Positions 59,432-64,000 of a stretch of DNA of 64,000 bases are shown piece after piece (the first letter of the stretch is position 1; each line of letters begins with the position of its first letter). The notes below the pieces were generated by a model, which saw only the letters and a program-made list of their open reading frames with translations, was not told the DNA's origin and did not search any database. This DNA is from Acanthochlamys bracteata (lineage: Eukaryota > Streptophyta > Magnoliopsida > Pandanales > Velloziaceae), in the NCBI GenBank assembly GCA_019914995.1, contig CM034144.1:134001-198000 (forward strand). Direction: 5' to 3'. The position numbers and the translations under genes are program-made.

Positions 59432-62400
59432 ATGTTTTCGTTGCCTAATTCTTCAATATCGATCTCTGAAAGCAGCAGTACTTAATTGCTAGTTAACTCC
59501 TGATCAATGATCGTGAAGATATCAATCAATTCCTTGGTAATTAATGAAGTAGCTAGGAAAATTAATAAGCAAAATTGAGAAGGAGAATTAAGGCTAGCTA
59601 GCTTGAGGAAGAAGGTTTTTGTCCCCCCTAAATAAGGCGACGATGTTTTTTTTTTTCGCCTGTTTCCGACCTGAATTTTCGATACATTATTGAACAGCAT
59701 GTGATAGATAGATATATCATAAACAACATCAACGTCTTATAATATTTGTTTTTAAAAAAATAAAAACAAAACTAAATTAGTCATGTTGGGGAAGAAGAGC
59801 TTGTCGTTGAAGCTGTTACCAACTAAAGTCCCAACGTCTCGTTATCCTTTTTGATGACTTCATTCATCATCAGCTGCCTATTTCAGGGTGCGTTTTGGAT
59901 TAATTTTCCAAAAAAAATATTTTTAATTTTTATATTTAGATAAAATTTTTAATAATATTTTAAAGAATTTATTTTAAGATTTTAAAAAGTATAAAAAATT
60001 CTTATTATTTAAAATACAAATAAAAATATGAAGGGCATTATCGTCACAATCTATAATAATTATTATAGACAAGATGAAAGAAAAATATATGTTACACAGA
60101 AATACCAATCAACCATGACACGTTAACCCCGGTGTGGGCCAGCTCGTTTCCTAAACGGTCAGACCAACCGGGTCAGCAGATACGACCTGCAACTTCCTCG
60201 AGCTCAGGCTAAGTGGGTCCCAACCGATGTAAGTTGTGGGTCCGCTTATTTCCGTTGAACCGGGTTTTTCTCTGCTCTGTTTCATTCACCTATTTTGTAG
60301 ACAGACTTCGAACACCTGTTGTTTCATTATTAGATTTTGTATGATTTCTTTTTTTTCAATACTTATTTTTAACTTTATATAAAAAAAATTAGAAGTATCA
60401 CTTTTATGATCGAGACATTTGATGGAGTGATTGTTGTTGCCAGTTGCATGCATGAACACTATAAATTAAGTAATTGTCAAAAACAAATTTTCAATCCCAT
60501 ATTATTTTATCAATTATTTTACTCTTATTTTTATTTTATATGTTTTAATAAATATTTTAATTTTTAGAAAATTTTTATTTAAAACTATAAAATTAAAATT
60601 TTTATATTATAAAACTATAATTTTATATTAAAAATGTGTATTATTAACGTGTGAGACACTTAAAAACATGATACATTTGTCAGCTAGCTACCGAGCATAA
60701 ATATGGATTAACATAACTATAAATTAATATATAAAAAGAAAGAGAGAGAGAGATTTATCAAGTCTTCATCGCGTATTGATGATAATATATAACTACGCGA
60801 ATGTTGATTTCTTAACTACACACACTTAACTATGCATTAAATCTTCTGACTCGGTTCATTCTTTATTTTTTTAATATTATTCTACAGAACAAACTTTTAT
60901 TATTTTTAATACGTTAGTTGGATTATATCTATCAAGGAAACTCATATGTATAAGAGCCAGACGTATTTATTTTTTCTTTTGCTTTCTTCTAACCTTTTTT
61001 AAGTCGAGCTTATCATTTTTGAAAAACATACGTAAAAGGTCTTGCTGAAAATTTCATTTTTTTTTCTTTTTAAATGCAATGCGTTCGTTTGCTATAACAA
61101 TTAGCAATAAAAATAAAAACACAAAAGAGATAGGAAGCGTTTTAGATTGCGTTTTTCAAACATTTTTAAAAATTTTTAATTTTATATTTTTTAATATATA
61201 TTTTATAAATACTTAAAAATTTTATTTAAAAGTTTAAAAAATATAAATCTATGTAGTGATATTTTTTATTATATATTTTTATTATTTTTTTAAAAATAAA
61301 AACAATTTATTTTTTAAAAATAAAAAATAAAAAAATATTATTTTGTAAGAACTCCGAAACATTTTTTTTATAACATATAGATTGAAAAAATTTAAAAAAC
61401 AAACGGGCCAACCCAATTTATTAAGATATATGGGCCTCCAGTAAAGCCCATATAAATATTAGTTCTACTATTCTGGGCATGCAATTAAACAACTCTACTA
61501 TGGATATCTCATGTGATTAATATGTAAACAATTATTAGCAACATGAGATTAAATTAATCTATAATCCAATGCAGTAGACGTATAATAATCCCCCCAGCTG
61601 AACTGAAGCCTTCCTTTCCTTATAACTTTTTCAATCAATCAAAATTTATCCCTCAACTTAATTTCAAAGCCGTTACATACTTAAATCATTTATCTTAATA
61701 ATTTTACAACAGTACACAATAGCGTATTAACAAATAATTACATGTAAGTCGAAATATAATTTATTAAAAAAATCAATTTTTTCTTGAAAGTTGAAACACA
61801 AATATATAAAGTTTTGGGAGTGGGTCGTAGTCATTTTTTGCTCTCCCATGATGTTGGAGCAATTATTAGATTGGATTTGTTGGGTTTGTTTTGGCTTTGC
61901 ATAATTGAGCCCCTAATACTACTTTTAAAAGCATTAGACCTTCTTTTTTTTATTAATTCTTTTTTGTTTCTAATCTATACAATAACAGTAACACTCTATG
62001 TGGAACTCACACCTGCATTAGTGCTGTAATCAGATGGTCAAAAATTGATGTTTATAAATAAATGGATTTAATCGGACGGTAAATAATTTCCTCGTTAGTT
62101 AACGAGGCGCCAAGTAATCACCGACCACCTCCTCCTACAAAAATAAATCAAAATTTTTTTAGTATTGCCGTTCAAGGCTTGCAGTTCAATTAATAAGAAG
62201 TTGCACAACCAACTTCTTATTGAACTTTCCATTTTTGTGTGGTTCTTTGCATCATATTACGCGTTCAAAAGGTTATGTAGTACTGCATGAAATAAACTTT
62301 ATAGACTTGCGAATATTAGTTATAGTGGGTCTATATTGCGTAGTTCCTGAAACTATTTATATAATCTCCTATAATTATAATTAATTTTTGCATGTTTATT

Positions 62401-62448
62401 TGTGTGTTTGTGCGTGTTCTTTATTTTTCAAATCCTACTTCGCCTCCA
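59432..62448. other. AT-rich intergenic region
   Basis: About 3 kb. It includes the NAC promoter, a mononucleotide T tract in the NAC leader side (59636-59653), AT-rich repeat-like tracts at 59.89-60.02, 60.52-60.65 and 61.14-61.40 kb that resemble one another and the one at 47.1 kb, and a short AG repeat near 60737. A frame at 61784-62029 is not supported. Confidence 0.45.
61141..61400. repeat. AT-rich repeat related to 47.1 kb element
   Basis: Same order of A/T motifs as 47120-47300: TTTTTTAATATAT, TAAAAATTTTATTTA, AAATATAAA, TATGTAGTGATA/TATATAGTAAGA, then T/A runs. It shares enough order to be one family, although low complexity limits the claim. Confidence 0.4.
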
Positions 62449-63339
62449 TTTCTCTCTCTCTCTCGCGATCGCTCCCTTGATTCGATTTCATCTCCGGCGA
62501 TTTCGGAAATCGATTCAGATGGAAATTTGTGAAATCGAAAGTTTTAGTTCTATCGGTTTCTAGGTACTCGATTTTCAATCTTTGTTTTCATTTCCTTCAC
62601 AATCATCTGATTCGCTTCGGCAGCTTTCATTGTATTTCAGATTCGAAGCTGTGTTCTCTTTTCAAGGTATGCGTTAATTACCTTTTGCTGTTTTTTGTAA
62701 TCATTTCTTATTAGCATTATGTGCATTAGAATCTATAGGTAGATTGAGATTACGTGTGTCTATCGATAGGGAATGTGGGTTCTAATCTTTGTTTTTTTTT
62801 TCAGGGTTTCGCTTCGCTCTCTTTTGCTTATTCGAAGCTTGCGTTCTATTTTGATGTATGTGTTTGATTTTTCATCCATAATTCTCCTCAATATTATGTT
62901 GATATATTTGGATTTTTTATATTTTTTTCTTTTCATTTTCGTGAATAGCTCTCCACTTGTCGCTAAAAATGTCGAAGGGAGGTTTACTCGTTCCTCTTTG
63001 AATTTTTAACTAGTTTTTTTAATCTTGCTTTCATTTTTAAATGTCAATTCAACTACTGAAGATGACCTTCTTATAGGGATGGAATTTTTTTTTTTAAAAC
63101 CATCCTTTCATATTTTTGACCAAAATCAGAAATCATTTTTTTTTGGCTTAAGTGCATGTAATTAGCCATTGTTTCTAACAACCTTGTCCAATTTTCCACC
63201 TGCTGCAGCTGAGATAAAGGGGACGCCCCTCGAGATACAGGTCGATGTTAAGGAAATTTGTTCAACATAGAAAACTATGAATTTGAGTTGCATAAAGGGG
63301 AAAGGAGTAGGGGTGTATTGATTTCATGAAGTATCCTAG
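62449..63339 (+). other. 5' leader of the GT14-type gene
   Basis: Begins with TC repeats (TCTCTCTCTCTCTCGCGATC). It contains T-rich intron-like stretches, a donor-like AAGGTATGCG near 62665 and an acceptor TTTTTTTTTCAG near 62804, consistent with one or more 5' UTR introns. Exact exon ends are not fixed. Confidence 0.45.
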
Positions 63340-63343
63340 ATGA
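63326..63343 (+). promoter_or_regulatory. uORF overlapping GT14 start by ATGA
   Basis: Reads MKYPR and stop; its TGA overlaps the main ATG at 63340 (sequence ATGA). This arrangement allows termination-reinitiation or damping of main translation. Translation of the uORF is inferred. Confidence 0.5.
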
Positions 63344-63717
63344 AGGTACCAAAAGCGTGGTCCCTTGGGGACATGCAAATCATGACAGCATCTCGCCATC
63401 GGCCTGCATCGAAAAGACCGGTTTGGATAATTGTTGGGGTGTCTCTGGTCTGCTTGTCGCTGATTGGAGCTTACGTTTATCCACCGAGGAGTTATTCAGA
63501 TTGCTACTCCTTGTCTTCAAGTGTTTGTAGTCCTTTTAAGGATTGGCTTCCCCCCATATCCACCAGGGTCCTCTCAGATGAGGAGGTTGCTTCTCAAGTT
63601 GTGTTCAGAGATATTCTTTCCGCACCGCCCGTTTCATCAAAGAACCCCAAGATTGCATTTATGTTTCTGACACCTGGTACATTGCCGTTTGAGAAATTGT
63701 GGGAGAAATTCTTTCAG
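63340..63717 (+). CDS. Core-2/I-branching (GT14-type) glycosyltransferase, first coding exon (partial)
   Basis: First coding exon, 126 codons, ending in a GT donor after FFQ; the rest lies beyond the window. It is a type II Golgi membrane protein: short cytosolic head, one helix at about residues 28-47 (PVWIIVGVSLVCLSLIGAYV), then the start of the catalytic domain with NPKIAFMFLTPGTLPFEKLW, a hallmark of the plant DUF266/Branch domain. Plant GT14 members such as GlcAT14 add sugars to arabinogalactan proteins; the substrate here is unknown. Upstream, from about 62.4 kb, a CT-rich leader and intron-like donors and acceptors indicate a spliced 5' UTR. Confidence 0.9.
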
Positions 63718-64000
63718 GTATGATATATTAACATGAATCTACTGTTTGATTGTGTTTGCGGCCCAGTTAATCATATATTCACCCTGATAGCTCATCATAT
63801 TGTCTCTTGTTTACAGCCTTTTAAAATTTGGGAACTTGAAGAGTGGAAACTATTCTTAGTATAATGCTAACTGCTGGCACAATACTAGTTACTTACCACC
63901 AGTTCCTTCTATAGCTTTGTTCTGTAGAAATTATACAAGTAACTAAGCCGTGCTAAATGATACCTTCTTTAGGAAAAAAAAAATTGATTCATGCTAAATC
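63718..64000 (+). other. Intron 1 of the GT14-type gene
   Basis: Runs from the GT donor at 63718 to the window end without a recognisable next exon. Confidence 0.6.

Noticed and set aside
61784-62029. 81-codon hydrophobic frame
   Set aside because: Leu/Phe/Ile-rich translation of AT-rich DNA; looks like chance.
1-64000. A multi-gene novel system
   Set aside because: The neighbouring genes belong to unrelated known plant families with separate strands and promoters; nothing links them functionally.

Overview
The window is nuclear DNA from a dicot plant, most likely a rosid; I cannot name the species. The genes have many short introns with GT..AG ends, are AT-rich between exons, and encode plant-only families (SAUR, NAC, DUF599, DUF630/DUF632, plant isoamylase, P1B zinc ATPase). 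Nothing bacterial, viral or organellar is visible.

Layout. 1-1746 (+) holds the last exons of nucleoporin NUP160. It converges on an intronless GT64 glycosyltransferase (1910-2920, -). Two SAUR genes follow (3103-3501, -; 4626-5075, +). Plastid isoamylase ISA3 fills 6882-12624 (+, 18 exons) and carries a small retroelement copy in intron 15. Next come a small conserved plant protein (12806-13291, -), a plastid BSD2/DnaJ-type zinc-finger protein (14034-15052, -), a SAUR copy with two frameshifts (15735-16165, -), a gene-poor stretch to 20.4 kb, and a DUF599 membrane protein (20475-21416, +). A very large SEN1-like RNA/DNA helicase covers about 23.6-36.6 kb (-, at least 21 exons, about 2,340 codons). 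After it come a BTL1-type mitochondrial carrier (39078-41682, +), a DUF630/DUF632 protein (42294-45062, -), a repeat-rich gap, an HMA2/HMA4-type heavy-metal ATPase (49845-54104, +), a decayed intron-containing copy of an ER coiled-coil gene (about 54.6-57.5 kb, +), a NAC transcription factor (58154-59431, -), an AT-rich gap, and the first coding exon of a GT14-type glycosyltransferase (63340 onward, +).

The genes are not an operon or pathway cluster: each has its own promoter and role (nuclear pore, cell-wall or Golgi glycosylation, auxin response, starch breakdown, RNA processing, metal export, transcription). The most notable non-standard items are the coiled-coil pseudogene with a 121-bp tandem exon duplication, the cysteine-repeat and histidine-rich tail of the metal ATPase, the two-frameshift SAUR, a GC-AG intron in the helicase, overlapping uORFs in two genes, and the retroelement insertion with clear target-site duplications. 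I found no convincing undescribed multi-gene system.
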